Below are positions 45,174 through 54,121 of a stretch of 64,000 nt of DNA, one piece after another. Below the pieces are notes generated by a model that saw only the letters and a list, made by a program, of their open reading frames with translations, had not been told where the DNA came from and did no database searches. Each line of letters opens with the position of its first letter. Position 1 is the stretch's first letter. Location of the stretch: contig NZ_CP118612.1 in the NCBI RefSeq assembly GCF_028993555.1, forward strand, positions 372,001-436,000, given 5' to 3'. The DNA is from Ensifer adhaerens (lineage in GTDB: Bacteria > Pseudomonadota > Alphaproteobacteria > Rhizobiales > Rhizobiaceae). Position numbers and translations under genes: made by a program.

Positions 45174-46286
45174 ATGCAGTGGTCCTTGAAACTGGGTACC
45201 GTCGCGGGGACCGAAGTCCGCGTTCACGTAACATTCGCCCTTCTGCTCATTTGGATCTGGGTCATGCACTACCGGATCGGTGGCCCGCCTGCCGCCTTTG
45301 AAGGCGTTGCTTTCATCATCAGTGTCTTCCTCTGTGTAGTGCTTCATGAATTCGGGCACATAGCAGCCGCCCGCCACTTCGGCATCAAGACACCGGATAT
45401 CACTCTTCTGCCGATTGGAGGCCTGGCGCGGTTGGAGCGCAACCCCACGGGGCCGCTTGAGGAGTTCGTGATCGCCATCGCAGGCCCGCTCGTAAACGTT
45501 GTGATTGCTGGCCTCGTCGTCATGGTCATCGGGGGAACCTTGGGCTGGGAACAACTGCTGGCGCCGCAGGATCCCCGCGTAGATTTCCTGACGCGGCTCG
45601 CGGGGGTCAATATTTTCCTCGTCGTGTTCAACATGATCCCTGCCTTCCCGATGGATGGCGGGCGCGTCCTCCGGGCAATTCTTGCCTGGCGTCTGCCCTG
45701 GGCGCGGGCCACCACGCTTGCGGCTCGCATCGGACAATCCATCGCGGTAGCCATGGGTGTCTTTGGTGTCTTCTTCAACCCGTTGCTTATTCTCATTGCA
45801 ATCTTCGTCTATTTCGCCGCGGAGACCGAAGCGCAAGGCAGCGAACTTCAGGAGATTTCCGCTGGCACGAGCGTCTCTGACGTGATGATTACCGCCTTCG
45901 CGACCCTCGGGCCCGAGGCGCGTGTCGGCGAGGCCGTAGAGCTCTTGCTTGCAACGAGCCAGAGCGAGTTTCCCGTATTGAACGAGGCCGGCCGGTTCGA
46001 AGGATTGATGACGCGCGAGAGCATCGTCCAGGCGATGAAGGAAAAGGGTGCTGGCGCGCCGGTGATCACGGTGATGCGCCGCGACATTCCGACAGTCGAT
46101 GAACAATCGCCCATCGAAATCAGTCTGAGGCTGATGCAGGAAGCAGGCACGCCTGCCGTGCCAGTAGTCGATCGCAGCCACCGCGTTGTCGGCTTCATCA
46201 ATTACGAAACCATCGGGGAATTGCTGATGCTTCGCAACGCCGATGAACGCTTTCAGCCTGGTGGACGTGTTCGCCACTTGCCTTGA
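45174..46286 (+). CDS. site-2 protease (M50) with CBS pair
   Basis: This is a 370-residue membrane metalloprotease. The zinc motif HEFGH at residues 58-62 and the third ligand region NMIPAFPMDGGRVLRA lie in membrane helices. A soluble CBS domain pair follows (TSVSDVMITAFATLGPEARV, PVITVMRRDIPTVDEQSPIE). CBS domains bind adenine nucleotides, so activity could follow energy charge. GGAG lies before the ATG. It is the second gene of the FixK-box-driven DegP unit. Related M50-CBS proteins are common in hypoxia and dormancy regulons. Confidence 0.92.
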   Translation: MQWSLKLGTVAGTEVRVHVTFALLLIWIWVMHYRIGGPPAAFEGVAFIISVFLCVVLHEFGHIAAARHFGIKTPDITLLPIGGLARLERNPTGPLEEFVIAIAGPLVNVVIAGLVVMVIGGTLGWEQLLAPQDPRVDFLTRLAGVNIFLVVFNMIPAFPMDGGRVLRAILAWRLPWARATTLAARIGQSIAVAMGVFGVFFNPLLILIAIFVYFAAETEAQGSELQEISAGTSVSDVMITAFATLGPEARVGEAVELLLATSQSEFPVLNEAGRFEGLMTRESIVQAMKEKGAGAPVITVMRRDIPTVDEQSPIEISLRLMQEAGTPAVPVVDRSHRVVGFINYETIGELLMLRNADERFQPGGRVRHLP

Positions 46287-46297
46287 TCATGTCCGAC

Positions 46298-47497
46298 CTA
46301 TCGCTCGATGATTGCGATCCCTTCCGTAATGCGATCACTCGGGTAGAGAATGACCTGTTCGCCCGGACCAAGTCCGTCGCGGATCTCCACTTCCAGGCTG
46401 TTACGTTGGCCCACGACCACCATTCTTAATCGCGCGTGGCCTTCCTCAGCGGTGAATACCGCCCAATTGTCCGTCTGCCGGAACAACGCGCCTAGCGGCA
46501 GTTTGAGTACATTGCCTTCGAAAAGGATAATCCGGGCGTCAGCCCGATAACCGTGCCCAAGAGTTGGCCATTGTGCCGATGGATCGGTGAAATCGAGAAC
46601 AACGTCGACGCGTTGTTCTTCGATACCCAGTGCCGAAACCTTTGTCTGACCGAATGGCTCGATCCGGCGCACGATTGCGTTAAGATCTTGCCCACCCCAA
46701 TTGGTCACAATAGCCTTTTGACCTGGTTTGAGCTGGACGGCGTCCTCCGAGAGAAGATTGACGATGAGCTCCATGTCATCGGGATCGCCGATCTCTAGCA
46801 GGGGGGTGCCGGCATCGACCACGCCTTCACTGCGGCGCATGACCCTTAGGACCACACCATTTACGGGCGCGGTCAATGCAACGCACTCGCAGGGTCCGCT
46901 ACGGTTCCTCATTTCCTGTCGTGATAGCAGGCGTGAGCGCGCCTGGCTAAGTTCGTGGCGCCTGACGTTGAGCGCTGCCTCCGCCGTCGCGAGGTTGGCC
47001 TCGGCTACATTGTAGATGCGCTCCGCATCGTCAAGAGTTCGCTTCGAGATTGTGTTGCGCTCCATCAACAGACGCGCGCGGCCTCGCTCTGCCTCCGCAA
47101 AGGCGAGGTCGGCCTTTGCCTTGTTGAGTTCGGCGGCAGCGAGGTTGTAGGCGGCCCCTGCTGCTTCCACCGCCGCTCGTTGCTCCGCTTCCGTTCTCAC
47201 GTCTAGGAAAGCTGGAGCCGCCGGTTCAATCTGGCCAAGCAAGGTTTCTCCAGCCTTAACGGGATCGCCCGCCTCAGCGGTTATGCGCTGTAGCTGGCCG
47301 CGAAGAGGCGCATGAAGAGTGTAGACTTCGCGCACGCGGGTCTCACCTTCCTCATCGATCGTCACGCGGAGCGGACCGATCTGTAGCGTCGCCAGGTCCA
47401 CCGGAACCGGCTGGGGTTGCAATGCATAGGCGAGTCCGATTACCAGAACGGCCGCCAGGCTTCCCCAGATTGCCAGTCGCTTTGGGGCCGTGCGCAC
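46298..47497 (-). CDS. HlyD-family efflux adaptor
   Basis: This 399-residue membrane-fusion protein has an N-terminal anchor (LAIWGSLAAVLVIGLAYAL). A lipoyl-type half (HAPLRGQLQRITAEAGDPVK), a long alpha hairpin (residues about 105-190, rich in Ala/Glu/Arg) and a beta-barrel (NAIVRRIEPFGQTKVSALG) follow. It links an inner-membrane pump to the outer membrane or shapes substrate release. It is the last gene of the three-gene ABC set (ATPase, permease, adaptor), 3 bases after the permease stop. Confidence 0.9.
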   Translation of the reverse strand: MRTAPKRLAIWGSLAAVLVIGLAYALQPQPVPVDLATLQIGPLRVTIDEEGETRVREVYTLHAPLRGQLQRITAEAGDPVKAGETLLGQIEPAAPAFLDVRTEAEQRAAVEAAGAAYNLAAAELNKAKADLAFAEAERGRARLLMERNTISKRTLDDAERIYNVAEANLATAEAALNVRRHELSQARSRLLSRQEMRNRSGPCECVALTAPVNGVVLRVMRRSEGVVDAGTPLLEIGDPDDMELIVNLLSEDAVQLKPGQKAIVTNWGGQDLNAIVRRIEPFGQTKVSALGIEEQRVDVVLDFTDPSAQWPTLGHGYRADARIILFEGNVLKLPLGALFRQTDNWAVFTAEEGHARLRMVVVGQRNSLEVEIRDGLGPGEQVILYPSDRITEGIAIIER

Positions 47498-47500
47498 CTG

Positions 47501-49864
47501 CTACTCCCTTGTCTTCAGCGCAGCGATCAGATCCAACTGGTCGAGCCGGCGACGCGCGACTGCGGCGCAGGCCAATACCGAGGCAAGCATGATGATCGCG
47601 GCCTTGCCATAAGTAGCATTTTGAAGCACGAGTGGCACACGGTAGAGTTCGGTCTCGAACGCGCTCGTCATCCAGCATGCGAGCGCCAAGCCCATTGCGG
47701 CGCCGAGAGGAACGGCGAGCCATGTGAGTAACCCGACTTCCCCCAGAAGAATGTAGGAGATTTCCCAACGCGTGAAGCCGAGTATGCGCAATGTTGCAAG
47801 CTCCTGCGTTCGCTCGGAGATGGCGATGCGGATTGAATTGTAAGTTACTCCCACCGAAAGCGTCATCGAAAACGCGACGAAGAAGCCAATGAAGATGAAG
47901 ATCGTCTCGCCCATGGTTTTGTAGAATGTATCGATGGCAGCGTGCCGAAACTGAATGGAAGCTATGCCAGGCATGGCCTTCAGTTTTGCGAGGAGGTCGG
48001 CTCGGCTGGCCGCGTCCAAGCGGATGTGCACACCACTCACAGCACGACCGTCTCCAGCAACGCGATTGAGGGCTCCCATCTCCATATATGCGGGCTTGCC
48101 AATGTAGGTCTCGAACACTTGCACCACGCGCATGCTAATCGAGGCCTGGTGCCCCTCCAGAAAGTGGAGAATAACGGTGTCGCCGATCTCAATATGCAGA
48201 AGATCCGCAAGTTTTCGAGAAACAATCAGGCCGCCGGGCGGAATTTCAAGGCGTCCGCGCCAAACGTCGAATACGGGGCTAAGGTTTGCGCTTAGCGGCA
48301 CTCCGATTATGCCCTGGCGCTCGGCATAATGCCCGCGGGTGATGCGAGCGGGTACATAACGATAGGGTTCGACCGATAGTACGCCTTGGAGATTCTCGAA
48401 GTCCCTGACGGTTTTGAACGGGCGAAGTTCGTTGAATGCGACCGTGGCGTCCTGGTGTTGCCCGCGTTCAAAGACCGTTTCGGCAAGAGAGTCGATTGCA
48501 TCAACCCATTGGAGAGCCATGACCATGACAGCTGTCGACATGGCTAGTCCAAGACTTGTGAGCAATGCCCGTCCGGGCCATCGCATGATCCGACGCACGA
48601 TCATGCGGGTCGGCCCGTCGATTGTTGCGGCGAATGCGGGACGGGTTGTGAACAGGCGTCGATAGACGGGAGGTGAGGGCGGTTTCATAGCCTCGGCTGG
48701 CGGCAGCCGAACGGCGCGATAGCTCGCCGTCAGGCTGCCGGCGAGCGCGGCAACCAGACTAATTGTCGCGGACGCCAAGAATGCGACAGGGCCAGGTCGA
48801 TAGAGCAGGAAGGGAAAGCGGTAGAATTTTGTGTAGAGTTCAGTATTCCAGTGCCCAAGCCATGCGCCGATCAGCGAGCCAAGCGCGATGCCGACGGCTC
48901 CTATTGCAAAGACGAGTTTGAAGTAGTGCCAACCGATTGTCCAGTTGGCATAGCCGAGGGCCTTCAGCAGGCCGATTTCCCGGCGCTCGGTATCGACGAG
49001 TCGCGCCATTACCAGGTTCGTCAGGAAGGCCGCCACGGCGAGGAATATGGCCGGCATCACGCGAGACAGGTTCTTCTGTTGTGCAATTTCGCTTTCGAGG
49101 AACCAGTTCGAAGTCTGGTCGCCGCGACTGTAGGCCCCGATGCCACCGTGGGGCTCAAGAATGTCATCGAGCCGACGAATGACATCGTTGACGTCGGCGC
49201 CTGGCAATAGGCTGAGCGCAACGCTATTGAAGGAGGCCTTGAGGTCGAAAGCTGCGGCTAAGGCGTCCCGTCCCATCCAAAGGATACCGAAGCGTTCGTC
49301 GTCCGGCATCAGCCCGCCTGGAGCAATAGCGTACACGAATTCCGGGCTGAGCGCGGTTCCCACGATCTGCAATGTGCGCTTGCGACCTCGCAAGATGGCT
49401 TCAATACTGTTACCGGGCGTCAACCGATGCGCTTCAGCAAATGGCTCGCTGACGACGACCTCATCGGGTCGGGTGGGGTCGACCAAACGTCCCGAACGGA
49501 TCACGAGCGCATTCAAGAGCTGCGGGCTTCGGTCGGGCAGGGAGATTACCTGCGCGACGACTGGCTCAAGATACCCGCCGATGTTGATGATGGCGCGCTC
49601 GTCGATTCGTGTTTCGATCAGCCTGGCGCCCGGGATGTCCGCGATGTCGCGCCTGCGGTATTCTGGCACGCGCTTGGCGTGAGCAAATACATCGGCAAAG
49701 CGGGTCCGCTCATAATAGGCGGCAGTCGTTTCCTCCAGTGCCTCGATCGTTGTCAATGACATGATCAGCAGCGCCGTGCCCGATGCTATAACCAATGCGA
49801 TCGCCAGAAGCTGAGCCTTCATTTTCCAGAGCTGCCGTAGTAGTTTTCGGTCGAGGCTGGTCAT
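47501..49864 (-). CDS. ABC transporter permease with two FtsX domains
   Basis: This 787-residue permease has an N-terminal helix (LLAIALVIASGTALLIMSLT), a large MacB-like periplasmic part (residues about 45-270), and two FtsX cores. The first is LTNLVMARLVDTERREIGLL; the second, near the C-terminus, is IAISERTQELATLRILGFTR. The layout is that of LolC/MacB-type mechanotransmission or lipid-export systems. It works with the ATPase at 49874 and the adaptor at 46298. The cargo cannot be told from the sequence. Confidence 0.9.
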   Translation of the reverse strand: MTSLDRKLLRQLWKMKAQLLAIALVIASGTALLIMSLTTIEALEETTAAYYERTRFADVFAHAKRVPEYRRRDIADIPGARLIETRIDERAIINIGGYLEPVVAQVISLPDRSPQLLNALVIRSGRLVDPTRPDEVVVSEPFAEAHRLTPGNSIEAILRGRKRTLQIVGTALSPEFVYAIAPGGLMPDDERFGILWMGRDALAAAFDLKASFNSVALSLLPGADVNDVIRRLDDILEPHGGIGAYSRGDQTSNWFLESEIAQQKNLSRVMPAIFLAVAAFLTNLVMARLVDTERREIGLLKALGYANWTIGWHYFKLVFAIGAVGIALGSLIGAWLGHWNTELYTKFYRFPFLLYRPGPVAFLASATISLVAALAGSLTASYRAVRLPPAEAMKPPSPPVYRRLFTTRPAFAATIDGPTRMIVRRIMRWPGRALLTSLGLAMSTAVMVMALQWVDAIDSLAETVFERGQHQDATVAFNELRPFKTVRDFENLQGVLSVEPYRYVPARITRGHYAERQGIIGVPLSANLSPVFDVWRGRLEIPPGGLIVSRKLADLLHIEIGDTVILHFLEGHQASISMRVVQVFETYIGKPAYMEMGALNRVAGDGRAVSGVHIRLDAASRADLLAKLKAMPGIASIQFRHAAIDTFYKTMGETIFIFIGFFVAFSMTLSVGVTYNSIRIAISERTQELATLRILGFTRWEISYILLGEVGLLTWLAVPLGAAMGLALACWMTSAFETELYRVPLVLQNATYGKAAIIMLASVLACAAVARRRLDQLDLIAALKTRE

Positions 49865-49873
49865 CGCGGCTAC

Positions 49874-50593
49874 TCACCAACTCAACTCACTGGGCGCGCG
49901 TTGCGTAGTGTTACACCGCGTTTCAATGATGCGGCCATCCGCAAAATAAAGGACGCGATTGGCAATTTCGGCGATTACAGCATTGTGGGTGATGAGTGCA
50001 GTGGTGGTGCCCAGCTCCCGATTGATCTTGAGAATGGCCTCGAGAACGAGAATTCCAGTCTTGCTGTCGAGAGCACCTGTCGGTTCATCACAAAGCAGTA
50101 AGTCGGGTCGCTTTGCGATCGCCCGAGCGATCGCAACACGTTGCTGTTCTCCGCCGGAGAGCTGTGCAGGAAAATGATCGAGGCGATCGCTCAGCCCGAC
50201 AAGCGCCAATGCATCGGCGGGCGGCATGGGATCCCTGGCGATCTCGGTCACCAAAGCCACGTTTTCGCGCGCAGTCAGGCTTGCGATGAGATTGTAGAAC
50301 TGAAACACAAAGCCGACGTGGTTTCGCCTGTATTGGTTGAGCGCACGCTCACTGCCAAACGAAAGCGGATGATTGCCAAAGCGAACTTGGCCAGACGTGG
50401 GTGTGTCGAGACCGCCCAGGATATTGAGTAAGGTGGATTTGCCGCTTCCGGAAGGTCCGAGCAGCACCACGAGTTCAGCTTTGTAAAAATCGACATCGAC
50501 GCCGCGAAGGGCAGACACCTCAACTGCGCCCATTCGATAGACCTTCGTCAGGTCTCGCGCCTCAAGCGCGGCGGCCCCGTCTTCGATTTCCAC
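49874..50593 (-). CDS. ABC transporter ATP-binding protein (LolD/MacB type)
   Basis: This 239-residue ATPase has Walker [10 protein letters not shown] (residues 46-54), the Q-loop region [11 protein letters not shown], the signature [16 protein letters not shown], Walker [13 protein letters not shown] and the H-loop LITHN. It pairs with the FtsX-type permease 10 bases downstream. It starts 51 bp after the attachment-like gene on the same strand, so the Hsp20-usp operon may extend through the ABC set. Confidence 0.92.
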   Translation of the reverse strand: MEIEDGAAALEARDLTKVYRMGAVEVSALRGVDVDFYKAELVVLLGPSGSGKSTLLNILGGLDTPTSGQVRFGNHPLSFGSERALNQYRRNHVGFVFQFYNLIASLTARENVALVTEIARDPMPPADALALVGLSDRLDHFPAQLSGGEQQRVAIARAIAKRPDLLLCDEPTGALDSKTGILVLEAILKINRELGTTTALITHNAVIAEIANRVLYFADGRIIETRCNTTQRAPSELSW

Positions 50594-50644
50594 TGACCTT
50601 CCCTTTTGATTAGACGATCGGGCACCGGCATTCCAATCTATGCC

Positions 50645-51088
50645 CTAGTCGGTAAGGTACTTTTCAATATCCGCGACCTCGAAATTGACGAGATCTTTCC
50701 CCAGTTCTGCGCTGATGACGGACCGCGCGTGTGGGTCGAGTTCGGTGCGCAGCTGGCCGAGCACGCGTGGGGGCGCTGCCAGTACGAGGCGTTGGATACC
50801 CTCGTTGCGGACAAGGCCCGAGACCCTCTCAGCAATATTTGCGACGAACCTTTCTTCGGCCTGCCGGTGCAAGTCGGTCTGCTCGACCTTGCTTCGCGCT
50901 CCGCCGACCGATTGAAAGACCCTTCCCTCGCGATCGCTCCCCAGCATGCGCGCCGGTGCTCCTGGATTTGCGACGGATTCGATCACGATCAGATTGAGGA
51001 GTTCAGAGTCCCCGGCGTTGCGCATGATAAGGGCCCGGCCTCCGTCGCACGCCAAAACCCAGCAATTGTGCGGAATTCTTGGTTTCAT
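50645..51088 (-). CDS. host-attachment/BaeRF-family protein
   Basis: This 147-residue protein (HNCWVLACDGGRALIMRNAG, then AEERFVANIAERVSGLV, LVLAAPPRVLGQLRTELDPH, ISAELGKDLVNFEVADIEKYL) matches the family named for attachment to host cells, related to archaeal/bacterial eRF1-like BaeRF proteins. A ribosome-linked role is suspected for the superfamily. The start at 51088 has GAGAGGTGAAGCC upstream; the longer open frame is not homologous. It lies between a usp gene and the ABC transporter genes. Confidence 0.82.
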   Translation of the reverse strand: MKPRIPHNCWVLACDGGRALIMRNAGDSELLNLIVIESVANPGAPARMLGSDREGRVFQSVGGARSKVEQTDLHRQAEERFVANIAERVSGLVRNEGIQRLVLAAPPRVLGQLRTELDPHARSVISAELGKDLVNFEVADIEKYLTD

Positions 51089-51119
51089 GGCTTCACCTCT
51101 CATCTGCGATGCCCCCCGT

Positions 51120-51950
51120 TCAGTGTGCCATGAGGATTGGCAACTTCGCCTCGTTGAGCATGGATTTCGTGACACCCCCGAGGATGAGCTCCAAAAGCTT
51201 GGAATGCCCGTAGGCACCCATGACAATCATGTCGGCGTTGATGTCCATTGCATGCATTTGCAGCGTCTCGGTCACAAAGTGACCTGCGCTCGGCAGGGTC
51301 TCCACCGAGACATTGATGCCGTGGCGGGCGAGATACGTTGCGATATCGGCGCCCGGTTCGCCACCGCTCACCCTCAAGGCCGCAACGGGGTCGACCATTG
51401 TGACGTGAACGGATTGAGCCATCTTCATTATTTCGAGCGCATCTCTTGCGGCATGGGCCGCGCTCGGGCGCGAATCCCACGCGAGTAGGATCGTCCTCGG
51501 CCGCAATGTCGCGACTGCACCGGGCGGTACAAACAGGACTGGACGACCAGCTTGGAAAAGCCCGCCGCTTACAATCTGTGACTTCAGCTCGTCGCTCGCA
51601 AATACACCGGGGCCGGCCAGGATCAGATCCGCGTAGAGAGCTCTTTCGCCGATATCGTAAGCGGGGCCTGCGACCTCCGCGTACACGCTGTCGACATCAA
51701 ACGACAACCCGGCCGATGCCAGGCGCTCGCGGATCTTGACCATATGATCTGAAAGCCGCTGCAGGTTGCGCTCGCGCACTTCCAGCCAGCTCGGCGACAG
51801 CGTCTGATAGCGTCCGGTAGGCACGGGGGCCATGGTGACGACCAGGGTGCTGAGATGTGCACTCACCTCGCCGCCCAGGTTCATCGCGATCTCTAGATCC
51901 TCGGCGGCTCCATCGTCTGCGAGCACGTTCAAAATCGTCTTGAATGACAT
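51120..51950 (-). CDS. tandem-domain universal stress protein
   Basis: This 276-residue protein has two Usp domains. The first is MSFKTILNVLADDGAAEDLE onward. The second ends GAYGHSKLLELILGGVTKSM and LPILMAH. The start at 51950 has GGGAGG upstream. It is a paralogue of the protein at 35123: the LARHGINV/EVTVETLPSAG-type segment recurs. It follows hsp20 with a 9-bp inverted repeat between them and is probably expressed from the FixK box at 52688. Confidence 0.92.
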   Translation of the reverse strand: MSFKTILNVLADDGAAEDLEIAMNLGGEVSAHLSTLVVTMAPVPTGRYQTLSPSWLEVRERNLQRLSDHMVKIRERLASAGLSFDVDSVYAEVAGPAYDIGERALYADLILAGPGVFASDELKSQIVSGGLFQAGRPVLFVPPGAVATLRPRTILLAWDSRPSAAHAARDALEIMKMAQSVHVTMVDPVAALRVSGGEPGADIATYLARHGINVSVETLPSAGHFVTETLQMHAMDINADMIVMGAYGHSKLLELILGGVTKSMLNEAKLPILMAH

Positions 51951-51973
51951 GATATCCTCCCTTTGGCGGTCAG

Positions 51974-52006
51974 CGCTCCGCAAGGCGCTTGAGCCCCTGC
52001 GGAGCG
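51974..52006. other. inverted repeat between hsp20 and usp
   Basis: CGCTCCGCA and TGCGGAGCG (9 bp arms, 15 bases between) lie in the 70-bp spacer between hsp20 and the downstream usp. There is no T-run. It may stabilise the hsp20 transcript end or weaken read-through, like hairpins in other heat-shock operons. Confidence 0.5.
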
Positions 52007-52020
52007 GAGCGCCGAGCCCG

Positions 52021-52545
52021 TTAGGCGGCCTTCACCTGGATCTTGCGATCGTTCTGCTGAGCCTCGGTGGTTTTTGGCAATGTGACCGTCAGCACGCCTT
52101 TCGAAAACGTCGCCGCAATCTCTTCGGCTTTCACGCCCTGAGGCATCTTGAAGGTGCGCTGGAAGGAGCCATAGCGCCGCTCGGACAGGACGTATTCCCT
52201 GTCCTTTTCTTCCTTGGCCTCCAGCTTTTCGCCGCGGATCGTCAGATTTCCGTTCGAGACCTTAACCTCTATGTCTTTTTCCTCGATCCCTGGCAACTCG
52301 GCGGTGATCTCGTAGCTCGCCTCTTTCTCGACGAGATCAATCGCTGGCGCGAGCGCCCAGGTCGGCAGGACGGTTGAGCTGTGAATATGCACGGGGTCAA
52401 ACGACCGGCGCCAGAAGCTCGGAGTGAAGTCGTCGAACAGGCGGTCGATTTCAGCCCGCAAACCTTCAAAGGGCATCCACGATTGCGCGCGGGAGCGAGG
52501 AGCTTCGTCTTGCTTGATGGGGAGTTTCGTCGGTGTCTCAGTCAT
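52021..52545 (-). CDS. Hsp20 small heat-shock protein
   Basis: This 174-residue protein has a disordered N-terminal region (MPFEGLRAEIDRLFDDF). The alpha-crystallin domain (residues about 65-160) contains ASYEITAELPGIEEKDIEVK, RYGSFQRTFKMPQGV and FSKGVLTVTLPKT. The I-x-V tail is KIQVKAA. It holds unfolded proteins for later refolding. The start at 52545 has AAAGGAGAAACC upstream; the long open frame before it is not homologous. FixK box 143 bp upstream. It heads the operon hsp20-usp-attachment protein, possibly with the ABC set. Confidence 0.93.
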   Translation of the reverse strand: MTETPTKLPIKQDEAPRSRAQSWMPFEGLRAEIDRLFDDFTPSFWRRSFDPVHIHSSTVLPTWALAPAIDLVEKEASYEITAELPGIEEKDIEVKVSNGNLTIRGEKLEAKEEKDREYVLSERRYGSFQRTFKMPQGVKAEEIAATFSKGVLTVTLPKTTEAQQNDRKIQVKAA

Positions 52546-52687
52546 GACTGGTTTCTCCTTTGAGTAAACGTGGGACCTGGCCGGCGACCGACAAAGGACA
52601 TGGAAAAGAGGCGCTTCGACCCTCCATCCGCCTTTGGCCTTCGACCAGTAGACCGGACAATTAGACCGCGATCTGCAAGCTGGTGCA

Positions 52688-52701
52688 TTGACGCCCGTCA
52701 A
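52688..52701. promoter_or_regulatory. FixK/FNR box (TTGACGCCCGTCAA)
   Basis: This palindrome lies in a divergent region, 143 bp from hsp20 and 93 bp from a small membrane-protein gene. Confidence 0.83.
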
Positions 52702-52793
52702 AGCTGGCTCCCTCGCTGCTTTGACGCAGAGCAATGCAAGGCATTGCCATTCGTGTTGTTGTTCACCAAAGCGCGACGTTCAGGGATTTCCAG

Positions 52794-52985
52794 ATGACCC
52801 GGCGTGACATACGGCACATGATACAGGCGGTCCTGTTGAACTGGCTTCTGCTGATCCTGATCGTTCTCATGATCGCTTCGGTCTTCAGTGTGCTCCTGAT
52901 AAAGGGGGTTTTTCTCAAGGAAAGACAGGTGCGCGTCGAACCGTCTCAAGGTCTGGTCGCCTCTTGTTGCACGGTTCAGGCTTAG
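52794..52985 (+). CDS. small single-pass membrane protein
   Basis: This 63-residue protein has a basic start (MTRRDIRHMIQ), one strong hydrophobic helix (LLNWLLLILIVLMIASVFSV) and a short charged tail. The start at 52794 has only a weak ribosome site, and an upstream in-frame start exists at 52734. It is divergent from hsp20 across a FixK box 93 bp away. I do not recognise the family. Small hydrophobic proteins in stress regulons may tune larger membrane complexes; here that is only a guess. Confidence 0.5.
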   Translation: MTRRDIRHMIQAVLLNWLLLILIVLMIASVFSVLLIKGVFLKERQVRVEPSQGLVASCCTVQA

Positions 52986-53036
52986 CGCAGACTGCGTTCA
53001 TCGCCGAACCCGTTGGCTCGTAATTGGGCAAGCGGC

Positions 53037-53993
53037 TCAATCCAGGCGCCCGGCGAGTGCCAAAGCCGCGCCCTTCAAAATCGCGTCGTCGCTGCGGATG
53101 ATGAAAATTGGTATCTCCGCAAGCCAGGCCGACCGTCGGCCCTTCGCTTCGAAAGCTGCTCGAAACAAATCGGCCTTCAACCGTCGTTCCATTCTTCGCG
53201 GAATGGCCCCCCAGAGATAAATGCCGCCCCTGGCATCATAGAGAAGAGCTATGTCACCAGCGAACCTGGCCAGCCAGGTGGCGAAATTGTCCACGGCCTT
53301 CGCGGCCACCGCGTCGCTCCCGCTTAGTGCCGCATCGATGATGCTGGAGGCCGGCGAGCCGCGCACGGCCTGACCGGCACTTTCGAGCAGCAACTCATTA
53401 AGATGGCAAAGACCGGCCTCCGACAGGAGGTTCTCGACCGAAACGTAGTCGGTAGCGCAACGGATGCGCTCGAAAATGTCAAATTCCCCACGCGTCTGGG
53501 GGGCAAAGGATATACTTCCCGCATGGGTTCGGTGCGCGGTCCATGCGCCATCGCCCGGGGTCAGCGACGTAACGCCGAGCGCCTGCCCGACGCTGATGAT
53601 CGCCTTCGGCGTGTCAGGTTCGACCTTTTGTCCGCTGATCAATTTTGTGTCGTGTAAAGTCAGATGAGGGAGAACCAATGCCAGCGCGTCGAGCGCCTCG
53701 ACCTTGAAAACTCGCGAGGGTGAAGTGCCCCAATCGAGTTGTTCTGCCAGATCATGATGAAGGCGATCTTCGTCGGTAGCCGGGCCGCCGTTGATGACCG
53801 CGACGCCGATTGCAGAAGTCGCGACGGGAGTGGACTGGATATAGGCGGCCAGCGCGTCGGTCACGCAGGAAAAGGCGTTGTTGTCGAACTGTACGTAGTG
53901 GTCGATCGATAGCCGGTCGTAGTCTGTGACCGCAAGGCGTGTGTGTGTTTCGCCTATCTCCGCAACGATTGCCTGACGCGCCAACTTGCCCAC
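53037..53993 (-). CDS. glucokinase-fold protein lacking catalytic residues
   Basis: This roughly 318-residue protein aligns over its full length with bacterial glucokinase (GDIALLYDARGGIYLWGAIP, FRAAFEAKGR, IPIFIIRSDDAILKGAA). Active-site motifs have changed. The phosphate loop GGTNAR is G14-E-T-H-T-R19. INDFTA with the catalytic Asp is VEALDA (98-103). GAGTGLG is VGQALGV (135-141). The sugar-binding E-GGH is H-A-G-S (157-160). I infer no normal glucose phosphorylation, possibly a sensor or scaffold. The GTG start at 53993 has GGAGGAGG upstream. FixK box 57 bp away, divergent from PEP synthase. Confidence 0.78.
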   Translation of the reverse strand: MGKLARQAIVAEIGETHTRLAVTDYDRLSIDHYVQFDNNAFSCVTDALAAYIQSTPVATSAIGVAVINGGPATDEDRLHHDLAEQLDWGTSPSRVFKVEALDALALVLPHLTLHDTKLISGQKVEPDTPKAIISVGQALGVTSLTPGDGAWTAHRTHAGSISFAPQTRGEFDIFERIRCATDYVSVENLLSEAGLCHLNELLLESAGQAVRGSPASSIIDAALSGSDAVAAKAVDNFATWLARFAGDIALLYDARGGIYLWGAIPRRMERRLKADLFRAAFEAKGRRSAWLAEIPIFIIRSDDAILKGAALALAGRLD

Positions 53994-54049
53994 CGCAGGT
54001 CCTCCTCCCAACGTTCACGAGATTGTGCCGCAAGTCCACCGAATGCGCT

Positions 54050-54063
54050 TTGACGGCCGTCAA
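54050..54063. promoter_or_regulatory. FixK/FNR box (TTGACGGCCGTCAA)
   Basis: This nearly perfect 14-base palindrome is centred between the glucokinase-like gene (57 bp) and PEP synthase (59 bp). The symmetric placement suggests bidirectional activation. Confidence 0.85.
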
Positions 54064-54121
54064 GGTCAGACCCCACTTAGGGGTTTAGGATTTGCCGGTT
54101 CTGAATGCTGGAGGCTTTGGG

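Noticed and set aside
45036..46277. Open frame of 413 codons on the minus strand
   Set aside because: It is antisense to the site-2 protease gene, which has clear zinc and CBS motifs. The minus product is His/Asp/Arg-rich without domains.
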